DNA of 32,453 nucleotides from Deltaproteobacteria bacterium (GCA_015492495.1 WGEY01000096.1:1-32453), one strand, 5' to 3'; shown: positions 7,392 to 16,900, numbered from the stretch's first letter. Notes: generated from the sequence alone by a model not told the origin. A program made the numbers and translations.

Positions 7392-8543
7392 ATGAAGAAG
7401 AGGTATCTGCTTGCCCCGGGCCCCACACCCGTTCCCGAAAGGTCTCTGCTGGCCATGGCCCAGCCCATGATACACCACAGAACACCCCAGTTCTCGGAGA
7501 TCTTCGCCGAGGCCTGTGAGCTGCTCAAATACGTCTTCCAGACGGATCAGGACGTCCTCATACTCGCATCATCCGGAACAGGGGCCATGGAAGGCTCCGT
7601 AACAAACCTCTTTTCGCCGGGGGACGAGGTGGTTGTCATAAACGGCGGAAAGTTCGGCGAGAGGTGGGGGCAGATATCAGAGGCATACGGCCTCAAGGTC
7701 CACTGGGTGAACGTGGAGTGGGGCAAGGCGGTCGACCCGGCCGTGGTAAAGGAACTGCTCGACGGCAATCCGAATATAAAAGGAGTGCTTTCGCAGGCGA
7801 GCGAGACATCGACGACCGTCCAGCACCCTGTAAAGGAGCTCGCAGAGCTTACAAGGGACCGCGAGTGCCTGCTCGTAGTCGACGGCATAACCGCCGTCGG
7901 CGTTTCGGACGTGCCCATGGACAAATGGGGTATAGACGTCCTCGTATCCGGCTCGCAGAAGGCCTTCATGCTGCCGTCGGGGCTCGCCTTCGTCGCGCTG
8001 AGCGAGAAGGCCTGGCGGTTCAACGAGAGATCCACCTGTCCGAGGTACTACTTCGACTTCAGGAAGGAGAGGAAGAACCTCGCCAAGAAGACCACGGCCT
8101 ACACCCCGGCCGTATCGCTCATCACAGGCCTCAGGGAGTCGCTCCTCATGATAAAGGAGGAGGGGCTTCAGAACGTCTTCGCAAGGCACGCGAGGCTTGC
8201 CAGGGCGTCGAGGAGCGCGATGAAGGCGCTCGGCCTCAGGCTCCTTGCGCCGGAGAGCCCGAGCCTTGCGGCAACGGGGGTCTATGTCCCGGAGGGGGTG
8301 GACGGTGCGAAGTTCGTAAAGTACATGCGTGACGAGATGGGGGTCACGATGGCCGGAGGCCAGGACAAGCTCAAGGGCAGGATATTCCGCATCGCACACC
8401 TCGGCTACATCGACACATTCGACATCATCACAGCGGTCTCGGCCGTCGAGATGGCCCTGACCAAGTTCGGCCACGCCGTAACGCCCGGCAAGGGTGTGGC
8501 GGCGGCCCAGGAGATACTCCTTGAAGGCTACGTAAATCCGTAA
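7392..8543 (+). CDS. Class V PLP aminotransferase (serine-glyoxylate/alanine-glyoxylate type), probable phosphoserine aminotransferase role
   Basis: This fold-type I PLP enzyme of the AGXT/small-subunit-hydrogenase-like branch has 383 residues. It shows the N-terminal LLAPGPTPVPE motif, SSGTGAMEGSV (PLP phosphate region, about 60-70), D164 in VVDGITAVG (pyridine nitrogen) and Schiff-base K190 in SGSQKAFMLPSGLAF. It lies 39 bp upstream of serA, and no classical serC is in the window. The likely job is therefore transamination of 3-phosphohydroxypyruvate in serine synthesis. Glyoxylate-dependent transamination of serine or alanine is the alternative. The start is preceded by AAGGAGG at a rather long distance of about 12 nt. 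Confidence 0.9.
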   Translation: MKKRYLLAPGPTPVPERSLLAMAQPMIHHRTPQFSEIFAEACELLKYVFQTDQDVLILASSGTGAMEGSVTNLFSPGDEVVVINGGKFGERWGQISEAYGLKVHWVNVEWGKAVDPAVVKELLDGNPNIKGVLSQASETSTTVQHPVKELAELTRDRECLLVVDGITAVGVSDVPMDKWGIDVLVSGSQKAFMLPSGLAFVALSEKAWRFNERSTCPRYYFDFRKERKNLAKKTTAYTPAVSLITGLRESLLMIKEEGLQNVFARHARLARASRSAMKALGLRLLAPESPSLAATGVYVPEGVDGAKFVKYMRDEMGVTMAGGQDKLKGRIFRIAHLGYIDTFDIITAVSAVEMALTKFGHAVTPGKGVAAAQEILLEGYVNP

Positions 8544-8582
8544 CCACGAACGATCGAGAAATAACGCGAGGACAAAGGGAAG

Positions 8583-10166
8583 ATGAAAGTACTTATAAGC
8601 GACAACCTGTCGGAAGTAGCGGTTGAAGTATTCAAGAGCACGCCCGGGATCGAGTGTGACTTCGAGCCCAAGATAAGCCCGGAGGAGCTCTTGGAGAGGA
8701 TCAAGGACTACCACGCTCTCGCCGTAAGGAGCAGGACCAAGGTCACAAGGGAGGTGCTCGAGGCCGCCCGGAACCTCAAGGTCATAGGACGGGCCGGAAC
8801 CGGCGTGGACAACATCGACGTGGCCGAGGCCACCAAGCGCGGGATCATCGTAATGAACACCCCGGGGGGCAACACCATAACCACGGGTGAGCACGCCATA
8901 GCCATGATGCTCTCGCTTGCAAGGAACATCCCCCAGGCCACGGCATCGATGAGGAGGGGCGAATGGGAAAAGAAGAAGTTTCAGGGCACCGAGCTCACGG
9001 ACAAGACGCTCGGCATACTCGGCGTTGGCAACATAGGGTCGGTTGTGGCATCAAGGGCGCAGGGGCTCAAGATGAACGTCATAGCCTATGACCCGTACAT
9101 ATCCGAGGAGGCGGCGGACAAGCTCGGCATAACCCTTGTGACACTCGACGAGCTGTACCGCAAGAGTGACTTCATCTCCATACACGTACCGCTTACGAAT
9201 GAAACACGCAACCTCGTGGACAGAGAGGCCTTTGCGAAGATGAAAAGGGGTATAAGGCTCATAAACTGCGCCAGGGGCGGGATCGTGAACGAAGAGGACC
9301 TCGCCTGGGCCATCAAGGAAGGGATCGTCGCCGGGGCGGCAATAGATGTCTTCGAGAAGGAGCCGCCGCCCCCGGACAACCCTCTTCTGGGCCTTGACGA
9401 GGTGATCCTGACCCCGCACCTCGGCGCCTCGACGCAGGAGGCTCAGGAGAAGGTGGCCAAGGCCATAGCCGAACAGATCGTGGACTGCCTTACAAAAGGA
9501 AGCATCAGGAACGCAGTCAACGTCCCGAGCGTTCCGGCGGAGCTTCTGGCGGCCCTTGATCCGTACATAAAGCTCGGTGAAAAACTCGGCAGGTTCCAGG
9601 GGCAGATCCTTACCGGGGGCATAGAGGAGGTGACCGTCGAATACTCAGGTGATGTCGTGGCCTATGACATAGCCCCCATAACCATAGCCTGCATAAAGGG
9701 CATACTCGACCAGCTCATGGACCAGTACGTGAACTTCGTCAACGCGCCGCTGGTGGCGAAGGAACGGGGCATAAAGGTCGTGGAGGTCAAGAGCTCGAGG
9801 TCAACTGACTTTGCAAGCTCTGTGACCGTAAGTGTGAAAACGCGGGATGAAGAGCACGTGGTCGAGGGTGCGCTCTTCGGCAAGTCAGAGCCCAGGATAG
9901 TGAAGATAGACAAGTTCTTCCTCGACGCGGTGCCCGAGGGCTATCTCCTGGTGCTCCACAACGAGGACAAGCCCGGTGTCATAGGGAACGTGGGCACGCT
10001 CCTCGGTGACAACGGTGTCAACATAGCCAGGCTCCACCTGGGCCGCCAGAGCGTCGGCGGGGAGGCCGTAAGCGTCTGGAACATCGACACCCCGCTTTCA
10101 AAGGGGCTTATAGAAGAACTTCTCAAACTTCCCCACATACTGTCGGCAAAGGTCGTGGAGCTTTAG
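8583..10166 (+). CDS. serA: D-3-phosphoglycerate dehydrogenase, long (ASB plus ACT) form
   Basis: It catalyses the first step of serine synthesis, oxidation of 3-phosphoglycerate with NAD. The 527 residues comprise the substrate and NAD-binding domains, with GRAGTGVDNID (69-79), GILGVGNIGS (144-153) and catalytic R231 (NCARGGIVNE), E260 (DVFEKEP) and H279 (TPHLGAST). An intervening ASB-type domain (about 315-450) follows, then a C-terminal ACT domain (about 455-527; LVLHNEDKPGVIGNVG), the usual site of serine feedback inhibition. It is downstream of and probably co-transcribed with the aminotransferase. Length and domain order are those of type I PGDH; nothing is odd. Confidence 0.97.
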   Translation: MKVLISDNLSEVAVEVFKSTPGIECDFEPKISPEELLERIKDYHALAVRSRTKVTREVLEAARNLKVIGRAGTGVDNIDVAEATKRGIIVMNTPGGNTITTGEHAIAMMLSLARNIPQATASMRRGEWEKKKFQGTELTDKTLGILGVGNIGSVVASRAQGLKMNVIAYDPYISEEAADKLGITLVTLDELYRKSDFISIHVPLTNETRNLVDREAFAKMKRGIRLINCARGGIVNEEDLAWAIKEGIVAGAAIDVFEKEPPPPDNPLLGLDEVILTPHLGASTQEAQEKVAKAIAEQIVDCLTKGSIRNAVNVPSVPAELLAALDPYIKLGEKLGRFQGQILTGGIEEVTVEYSGDVVAYDIAPITIACIKGILDQLMDQYVNFVNAPLVAKERGIKVVEVKSSRSTDFASSVTVSVKTRDEEHVVEGALFGKSEPRIVKIDKFFLDAVPEGYLLVLHNEDKPGVIGNVGTLLGDNGVNIARLHLGRQSVGGEAVSVWNIDTPLSKGLIEELLKLPHILSAKVVEL

Positions 10167-10230
10167 AAAGGGCCGTAATGCGCGTAAGCCCCCACCGGGC
10201 CAGCGCGGAGCTCATTGCGGACGATGGTCG

Positions 10231-11232
10231 ATGATGAAGGTTCCGCCCGCCATATCCCTGCCCCAGGGCGTAAGGGACATACTGCCCGAGGAGGCCGAAA
10301 AGATAGCCGGTATCGAGTCGTCCATACTCTCGGTATTCAACGGGTACGGATTCAAGAGGGTCATAACCCCTCTCCTCGAATACGTGGACGTGCTCTCGCT
10401 CGGCATGGGACGCGAGCTCGAAAAGAGTGTCCTGAAGTTCATGGACCCGTCCACAGGCAGGGTAATGGCCATAAGGCCGGACATAACCCCCCAGGTGGCA
10501 AGGCTCGTTGCAACGAGGATGCGCGACTGCCCGCTGCCGCTCAAGCTCTACTACAATGAGAACGTACTCAGGTACCAGGAGCGTGGCGGAGCAAGGCCCG
10601 AAGAGGTCCTGCAGATAGGGGCCGAGTACGTAAGCGCCGAGGCTTCACCCGATATAGACGCCGAGATGATAGTGATGGCCGCCGATGCCTTGAAGGTGCT
10701 GGGGATAAAGGACTTCAAGATAGATATCGGCGACGTGGGCTTCGTAAAAAAGGTCCTCTCCAGGCTCCGGGTGGAAGAGAGTCAGATCAAGAGGATAAAG
10801 GATGCCGTGGCAAAGAAGGACAACTCGGGCCTCGAGTTGATACTCGACGAGACAGGTGACGCTATAGATGGCCGCGACAGAGAGATCCTACTTGCGCTCA
10901 CCACCTTCTACGGCGAAGAGGAGGTCCTGGAAAAGGCGAAGGAGATATCCGGCGACCCGGAGGACGTGAAGTCACTCGATTACCTGCACAGCGTCCTCGA
11001 TATAATCGCCTCAAAGGGCTTCAGGGACTCTATAACCATAGACCTCGGAGAGGTCCGCGGCTTCGACTACTACACAGGCATAATCTTCGAAGGCTTTGCC
11101 ATGGGGGTCGGAAAACCCCTGCTCAGCGGGGGAAGGTACGACACGCTCGTGGAAAGGTACGGCTACCGGGCCCGCTCGACCGGCTTCGCATTCAACGTAG
11201 GAAACATAGTCCGGGTATTTGAAAACGCATAG
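10231..11232 (+). CDS. hisZ: ATP phosphoribosyltransferase regulatory subunit
   Basis: HisZ is a histidyl-tRNA-synthetase paralogue that activates the short form of HisG in histidine synthesis. The 333-residue protein has the class II synthetase core: LPQGVRDILPEEA (10-22), a motif 2 region around LYYNENVLRYQE, GFDYYTGIIFEGF and GGRYDTLVERYG. It ends at about residue 333, without the C-terminal anticodon-binding domain of HisS; that supports HisZ. Two in-frame ATGs (10231, 10234) compete and neither has a strong ribosome binding site. The hisZ-purA pair is a common arrangement in Proteobacteria and relatives. hisG is not in the window. Confidence 0.9.
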   Translation: MMKVPPAISLPQGVRDILPEEAEKIAGIESSILSVFNGYGFKRVITPLLEYVDVLSLGMGRELEKSVLKFMDPSTGRVMAIRPDITPQVARLVATRMRDCPLPLKLYYNENVLRYQERGGARPEEVLQIGAEYVSAEASPDIDAEMIVMAADALKVLGIKDFKIDIGDVGFVKKVLSRLRVEESQIKRIKDAVAKKDNSGLELILDETGDAIDGRDREILLALTTFYGEEEVLEKAKEISGDPEDVKSLDYLHSVLDIIASKGFRDSITIDLGEVRGFDYYTGIIFEGFAMGVGKPLLSGGRYDTLVERYGYRARSTGFAFNVGNIVRVFENA

Positions 11233-12600
<1,368 letters not shown>

Positions 12601-12652
12601 CGCCGACCCGCATTCTGAAGAACGCTCCGCCTCTTTCGGACCTTCTTTATAA

Positions 12653-12681
12653 TTGACTCGACACCGAATCTGTGTTATAGA
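12653..12681 (+). promoter_or_regulatory. Predicted sigma-70 promoter of the Fo ATP synthase cluster
   Basis: TTGACT (12653-12658), a 17-bp spacer and TATAGA (12676-12681), in an AT-rich patch after purA. The start would fall near 12688, about 50 nt before the atpZ ATG at 12740. Confidence 0.5.
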
Positions 12682-12703
12682 AGGTTTTATTTTTATTTTG
12701 GGC

Positions 12704-12720
12704 CCCTTAACCGTTAAGGG
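12704..12720. promoter_or_regulatory. 17-bp perfect dyad CCCTTAACCGTTAAGGG in the atp leader
   Basis: Two 8-bp arms are perfectly complementary around one central C, lying just after a T-rich run (12686-12699) and 20 nt upstream of the atpZ ATG. The single-base centre suits a dimeric DNA-binding protein better than an RNA hairpin, although a 6-bp stem with a 5-nt loop is possible. It may control the atp genes. No cognate regulator is identified. Confidence 0.4.
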
Positions 12721-12739
12721 AAACGAGCCCTGGCCCCGT

Positions 12740-12982
12740 ATGGACAACGATAAAAAGGGAGGCCCCGATAAGAAGGGAAGTCTCGGAGGAGTTCTCTTTC
12801 TCAGCTCCATCGGCATGTCGATGGTGGCCTCCATACTTATCGGGCTCGTAATCGGCATATATCTGGACAGATACTTCGACACGAAGCCGTGGCTCACCAT
12901 AATATTCATCTTCATAGGTGTAGCCGCCGGGTTCAAGAACATATATAACACCGTCAAAAAATATGGCTTCAAAAACCATTGA
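12740..12982 (+). CDS. atpZ: AtpZ/AtpI-family ATP synthase accessory protein
   Basis: This small 80-residue membrane protein has two predicted helices, roughly residues 15-37 and 46-65. They flank GIYLDRYFDTKPW, the hallmark of the AtpZ family found at the head of Fo operons. AtpZ with AtpI has been implicated in ion supply to, or assembly of, the ATP synthase. A longer in-frame ORF starts at 12653, but that codon lies in the predicted promoter, so the ATG at 12740 is used. Its ribosome binding site is weak. The stop overlaps the next gene's start by 20 bp. Confidence 0.85.
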   Translation: MDNDKKGGPDKKGSLGGVLFLSSIGMSMVASILIGLVIGIYLDRYFDTKPWLTIIFIFIGVAAGFKNIYNTVKKYGFKNH

Positions 12983-13367
12983 TTCGAAGATGGCCGTGCC
13001 GCACCTGACGGCGGTCGCCTTGAGGGTCGGCCTTGTGAACCTCGCAATGTGGCTCATAGGCTTCGCAGTATCGCTCAGGGTGGACTTCGATACGGCCGTT
13101 GCCTTTACCGCGGGGGTCGCCTCCGGTGTATTAAACCTCTACCTATACATGAGGATAGTGAAAAAGGGCATAACCAAGCCCTTAGAAGAGATGGCCGGGT
13201 TCATAATAAGCAGGTATTACGGAAAATTCTTCATCATAATACTGCTCCTGACGGGCCTGATATGGAGGCTCAAGCTCAACGCCCTGCCGCTTCTCCTGGG
13301 GTTTGTCGGCACCATCATGGCAACGATAGTAACCATGGTCTTTATTTCGAGAAAGGAGTACATATAG
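12963..13367 (+). CDS. atpI: ATP synthase subunit I (AtpI-like)
   Basis: This 134-residue membrane protein has about four hydrophobic segments (near 20-38, 46-65, 86-103 and 108-127) and a positively charged loop (RIVKKGITKPLEEM). It fits the ATP synthase I family, which helps c-ring assembly and ion handling. The start at 12963 overlaps the end of atpZ; an internal ATG at 12990 is possible. It is immediately followed by atpB. Confidence 0.85.
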   Translation: MASKTIDSKMAVPHLTAVALRVGLVNLAMWLIGFAVSLRVDFDTAVAFTAGVASGVLNLYLYMRIVKKGITKPLEEMAGFIISRYYGKFFIIILLLTGLIWRLKLNALPLLLGFVGTIMATIVTMVFISRKEYI

Positions 13368-13368
13368 G

Positions 13369-14025
13369 ATGCATGACATTATCCTGCCGACGTTCGGGCT
13401 GCCGATACATACGGTCCTCATGCTGTATGCTACTTTGGTGCTTCTTGTCTTCTCCCTCATCGTAAGGAGCAGGCTTTCGCTGGTTCCAGGAAAACTCCAG
13501 AGCATCGTGGAGATGATCGTCGAGGCGCTTGCGAACCAGTGTGAAGACATAATGGGACACCGCGGCATCAAATATGTGCCGTTCATAGCAACGTTCTTCA
13601 TATTCATACTTCTTTCGAACGCCTTCGGTCTCGTGCCCGGGCTTCTGCCGCCTACCGCGGACCTGAACAACACCGTAGGGCTTGCGCTGATAGTCTTCTT
13701 CGCCACCCACATAATAGGGCTCAAGACGCACGGGCCTAAGTACTTCAAGCACTTCATCGGGCCGTACATAGCCATGGCCCCGCTGATGATACCGATCGAG
13801 GTCATAGGACATCTGGCAAGGCCGTTCTCGCTTTCGCTGCGACTGTTCGCCAACATGATGGGGCATGAACAGATCGTCGTGGTCCTGTTGATACTCATGC
13901 CCATAGCGTATCCGCTCCTGGCCTTCTCAACGATACTGGGCATACTCGTCATCATAATCCAGGCGTTCGTGTTCACGCTGCTTACCATGGCCTACATAGG
14001 CGGGGCACTGGAGGAAGGACATTGA
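13369..14025 (+). CDS. atpB: F-type ATP synthase subunit a
   Basis: This is the stator channel subunit of Fo. The 218-residue polytopic protein holds the essential arginine R158 in SLSLRLFANMMGHE, preceded by PIEVIGHLARPFS and followed by the last helix ending LLTMAYIGGALEE. The length and C-terminus are standard. It begins 1 nt after the atpI stop, so translation is probably coupled. It precedes atpE by 78 bp. Confidence 0.97.
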   Translation: MHDIILPTFGLPIHTVLMLYATLVLLVFSLIVRSRLSLVPGKLQSIVEMIVEALANQCEDIMGHRGIKYVPFIATFFIFILLSNAFGLVPGLLPPTADLNNTVGLALIVFFATHIIGLKTHGPKYFKHFIGPYIAMAPLMIPIEVIGHLARPFSLSLRLFANMMGHEQIVVVLLILMPIAYPLLAFSTILGILVIIIQAFVFTLLTMAYIGGALEEGH

Positions 14026-14043
14026 TAGTCAGGGAAAAAAAAC

Positions 14044-14072
14044 TTGACTTTACAGGGCTAAAACGTTAAAGT
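14044..14072 (+). promoter_or_regulatory. Candidate internal promoter in front of atpE
   Basis: TTGACT (14044-14049), a 17-bp spacer and TAAAGT (14067-14072) lie in the 78-bp atpB-atpE gap. Extra transcription of atpE alone would fit the need for many c subunits per complex. Confidence 0.35.
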
Positions 14073-14103
14073 TCTCTATCCTAAAAATCAGGAGGTGTGG
14101 TTG

Positions 14104-14457
14104 ATGAAGTTGGGAAAAAGGATGCTCTTCGGAATCACGAGTCTTGCCGTGCTCTTTTCGACAAGCGGCATGGCCTTAGCAGCGGAAGAGGCGGCGGCCA
14201 AGGGTTCTTCGGTTGACGGCACCACCCTGTCGGTGCTCTTCATAGCGGCCGCCTTCGCCATAGCCATCGGGATCATCGCCCCGGCGCATGGACAGGGCAA
14301 GGCCGTTGTTGCGGCATGTGAGGGAATGGCAAGAAACCCCGGCATAGCCGGTAAGCTCATGACAACCATGATCCTTGGATTGGCCATGATGGAGTCTCTC
14401 GCCATCTATGCCCTGGTTGTCGCCCTCATATTGCTCCTTGCAAACCCCTTTATATAA
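14104..14457 (+). CDS. atpE: F-type ATP synthase subunit c, with cleavable-looking N-terminus and Na+-type ligand set
   Basis: This is the rotor ring subunit. From ATG 14104, behind AGGAGGTG, it has 117 residues. The first ~26 look like a signal sequence (GKRM, hydrophobic core, ALA before AEE), leaving about 91 residues of mature hairpin. Helix 1 contains P60 and Q64 (APAHGQG), the loop is ARNP, and helix 2 has the ion-binding E97 in [14 protein letters not shown]. Relative to the Na+ ring of Ilyobacter tartaricus, Q32, E65, S66 and Y70 are all matched (Q64, E97, S98, Y102). T67, a water ligand, is Leu here. An alternative ATG at 14095 is too close to the ribosome binding site. Confidence 0.95.
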   Translation: MKLGKRMLFGITSLAVLFSTSGMALAAEEAAAKGSSVDGTTLSVLFIAAAFAIAIGIIAPAHGQGKAVVAACEGMARNPGIAGKLMTTMILGLAMMESLAIYALVVALILLLANPFI

Positions 14458-14555
14458 CCGGAAAGAGGGCCGGCAGGCAGGCGGCTGAGCCGACCCTCCG
14501 GTTGCCGTGAAGTCATACACTTCAGGTGACCGTATGCACATACGACACCGATACG

Positions 14556-14594
14556 ATCCCCCGCTATCCGGATTTGAATAGCGGGGGATTTTTT
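14556..14594 (+). terminator. Intrinsic terminator after atpE
   Basis: A perfect 12-bp stem (ATCCCCCGCTAT, 14556-14567, with its complement at 14578-14589) and a 10-nt loop are followed by TTTTT then CTTT. It ends the Fo cluster without any F1 gene. Confidence 0.9.
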
Positions 14595-14696
14595 CTTTCT
14601 TCTGCAAGAGGGACGGGGACTTCCACCGCGCCCCCTCACATTAAGTTCGGAACCATGCGGAGGCTCCGACCCGAGGCGCGCGGCACCTAAACCACC

Positions 14697-14726
14697 TTGA
14701 CAGGCCTTTGAAAATACTTATATAAT
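14697..14726 (+). promoter_or_regulatory. Near-consensus sigma-70 promoter of rpoH
   Basis: A perfect -35 TTGACA (14697-14702), an 18-bp spacer and a perfect -10 TATAAT (14721-14726). Transcription would begin near 14733, about 50 nt before the rpoH ATG. It is the best promoter match in the window. Confidence 0.8.
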
Positions 14727-14784
14727 ATCTACCGTTAGCAGTCGACCACATAGAGTGCCAAGGAAAGACGGAGAGGTGCCAGAG

Positions 14785-15633
14785 ATGAGTTTGCCGGTAG
14801 TAAGCGACTCCCTACAGAATTATCTTGCCGAGATAAACCGTTTTCCAATACTTTCAAAGGAAGAGGAGTTCAGGCTGGCGGTGCGTTATTACGAAAAAAA
14901 GGACGTGGACGCCGCCCATACGCTTGTCACATCGAATCTGCGGTTCGTTGTCAAGGTGGCCCTTGAGTACCGCAACTACGGGGTAAGCCTAAAGGACCTG
15001 ATCCAGGAGGGCAACATAGGGCTCATGACCGCCGTAAAGAAGTTCAACCCCTACAAGGGCTACAGGCTCATCACATATGCCGTGTGGTGGATAAGGTCCT
15101 TCATACAGGACTACATCCTGAGGACAAGGGGGCTGGTGAGACGGGGCTCAAAGGAGCTCAAAAAGAAGCTCTTCTACAGGAACATGCCTGCACTGGGCCA
15201 GGGCTGCGAGGCATCGGGTAGCGACGTGCGGAACGAAGTGACCGATGAAACCTCGGCCTGGACGATAACGACGAACGATCTTTACCTCGACACCCCCATA
15301 AGCGATGACGACATGAAAACGCACCTCGACGGCCTGGTAGACCCCAACGCATCGCAGGAAGAGCTGGTGGCGGAAAGCGAGGTCGAGGCCATAGTCAAAA
15401 GAGACATCACGAGGGCGCTTGCGCTGCTCGATGAAAGGGAGCGTTTTGTCATCGAAAACAGGGTGATGGCCGAAAAGCCCCGAAGCCTCCAGCGCATAGG
15501 AGATGAGCTCGGCCTTACAAGAGAGCGCGTCAGGCAGATAGAGGGCACAGCGCTAAGGAAACTCCAAAAGGCGCTCTCGGACTCGTACGTTGGTCTTCAC
15601 AGCAGGCCGGCGCTGCCCGCATCGGTAGAGTAA
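14785..15633 (+). CDS. rpoH: RNA polymerase heat-shock sigma factor (sigma-32 type)
   Basis: This sigma factor directs polymerase to heat-shock promoters. From ATG 14785 (GGAGAGG about 8 nt upstream) it has 282 residues. Region 1.2/2.1 starts with SLQNYLAEINRFPILS. Region 2 contains NLRFVVKVALEYRNYG, DLIQEGNIGLMTAVKKF and the YAVWWIRSFIQDYI helix (98-111). Next comes an RpoH-box-like KKKLFYRNMPAL (126-137). Region 4.2 shows RIGDELGLTRERVRQIEG. The RpoH box region is followed by a diverged GQGCEASGSD segment. An in-frame GTG at 14755 would add 10 residues. The strong housekeeping promoter suggests constant transcription, with control at the protein or translation level as in other bacteria. 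Confidence 0.93.
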   Translation: MSLPVVSDSLQNYLAEINRFPILSKEEEFRLAVRYYEKKDVDAAHTLVTSNLRFVVKVALEYRNYGVSLKDLIQEGNIGLMTAVKKFNPYKGYRLITYAVWWIRSFIQDYILRTRGLVRRGSKELKKKLFYRNMPALGQGCEASGSDVRNEVTDETSAWTITTNDLYLDTPISDDDMKTHLDGLVDPNASQEELVAESEVEAIVKRDITRALALLDERERFVIENRVMAEKPRSLQRIGDELGLTRERVRQIEGTALRKLQKALSDSYVGLHSRPALPASVE

Positions 15634-15675
15634 GCCGCCGTTTTCCACCCAAGGCCAGACCGCACCTTTATTTCA

Positions 15676-15690
15676 GCCCCTTCAAGGGGC
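15676..15690 (+). terminator. Weak hairpin after rpoH, possible terminator
   Basis: GCCCC-TTCAA-GGGGC forms a 5-bp GC stem. No clear T-run follows, only scattered T's after 15700, so termination is doubtful. Confidence 0.25.
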
Positions 15691-15784
15691 GGAATCCACA
15701 TTTTCCCTTTACATATAACCGAAAATGATGCAATTTAGTATCAGCCGGACGAAAAAGGGCCCCTTGCGCGAGAAGGAGGATTTT

Positions 15785-16900
15785 TTGGGGAATCGACCCA
15801 CTGTTGCGCTGATAGACATCAATGCACTCGGGAACAACTACAGGCGTATACGCGGGCTCATACAAGCTTCTACCGGAATGATGGCCGTGGTAAAGGCTAA
15901 CGCCTACGGCCACGGGGATGTGGAGGTCTCCAGGGAACTCGAGGCCCTGGGATGCGAGTTCTTCGGTGTGGCCTTCGCCGGCGAAGGCGCAAGGCTCAGG
16001 GAGGCCGGCATACAGAGCCCCATCGTGGTACTCGGCGGCGTAACACCGGAGGAGATAGAGGAAGTCTTCCGCTTCGAGCTAACCCCTGTCGTATACGACA
16101 TCAAGACCGCCGGGCTTCTGAACAAACATGCGGCGAGGACCGGTAAGAGAAGGCCCGTACACGTAAAGATAGATTCAGGGATGGGACGCCTCGGGCTTCT
16201 GCCCGAAGACGTCCCCCTGTTTTTCAGGCGGTTCGCAGCCTTGGACAACCTCTTTCTGGAAGGCATGCTCTCGCACTTCGCGGAAACGTACGGTGAGGAC
16301 AGTGCCTTTTCGGAAAAGCAGCTTTCAACGTTCCTCCACGCCGTCGATACAGCGCGAAAGACGGGTTGCAGCCCTGTTTATACGTACATGGCCAACAGTG
16401 CGGCGATTGTGGACTTCAGGAAAAGCCACTTCAACCTCGTAAGACCAGGGCTCATGCTCTACGGGGTCTACCCCGAATCAGGGCTCAGGGAGAAGATACG
16501 GCTCGATCCGGTGCTCAGCCTCAAGACCAGGATACTGCAGCTTAAGAAGGTCCCGCCGGGCTTTTCTGTAAGCTACGGCAGGACGTTCGTCACATCGAGG
16601 GAGAGCCTCATAGCCACGATCCCCATAGGTTACGGTGACGGCTTGCCGCGCAGCCTCACGGGCAGGGGCGAGGTCATAGTAAGGGGACGCCGCGCCCCCA
16701 TGGTCGGCGCCATATGCATGGACCTCACCATGGTCGACGTCACCGGAATAGACGGCGTAGAGGCCGGCGACGATGTGGTCCTCATAGGGACCCAGGACGG
16801 AGAGACCATCACGGCGGAGGAGATCGCGGAGAAGGCGGGCACGATCCCCTACGAAGTGCTCTGCAGCATCTCAGGAAGGGTGCCCAGGCTGACCGTATGA
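15785..16900 (+). CDS. alr: Alanine racemase
   Basis: A PLP enzyme making D-alanine for peptidoglycan. I place the start at TTG 15785, with AAGGAGG 5-6 nt upstream; the resulting 371 residues match the family. The in-frame ATG at 15725 would add 20 residues with no ribosome binding site. PLP-binding K37 lies in MAVVKANAYGHG, the second catalytic residue Y264 in SVSYGRTF, and PIGYGDGLPR and the C-terminal GTIPYEVLCSIS are typical. The stop TGA overlaps the mlaE ATG (ATGA), so alr and the lipid-transport genes are likely translationally coupled. Both serve the cell envelope. Confidence 0.95.
   Translation: MGNRPTVALIDINALGNNYRRIRGLIQASTGMMAVVKANAYGHGDVEVSRELEALGCEFFGVAFAGEGARLREAGIQSPIVVLGGVTPEEIEEVFRFELTPVVYDIKTAGLLNKHAARTGKRRPVHVKIDSGMGRLGLLPEDVPLFFRRFAALDNLFLEGMLSHFAETYGEDSAFSEKQLSTFLHAVDTARKTGCSPVYTYMANSAAIVDFRKSHFNLVRPGLMLYGVYPESGLREKIRLDPVLSLKTRILQLKKVPPGFSVSYGRTFVTSRESLIATIPIGYGDGLPRSLTGRGEVIVRGRRAPMVGAICMDLTMVDVTGIDGVEAGDDVVLIGTQDGETITAEEIAEKAGTIPYEVLCSISGRVPRLTV

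Larger units (their letters stand above)
14458..14784. other. 327-bp gap: atp terminator and rpoH promoter
   Basis: The gap holds a strong intrinsic terminator (14556-14594), a sigma-70 promoter (14697-14726) and the rpoH leader. A GTG at 14755 in frame with rpoH is possible but less likely than 14785. I see no small gene or RNA gene in the rest. Confidence 0.6.

Noticed and set aside
7677-8894. A 405-codon minus-strand ORF opposite the aminotransferase and serA
   Set aside because: It spans two real genes on the other strand. It is long only because high GC suppresses stops.
10231-11232. Histidyl-tRNA synthetase (hisS) as the identity of this gene
   Set aside because: The anticodon-binding C-terminal domain is missing and the purA neighbour fits hisZ.
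16714-16896. Upstream extension of mlaE
   Set aside because: It lies wholly inside alr and translates to a low-complexity Arg/His/Gly string. The ATG overlapping the alr stop is the family start.
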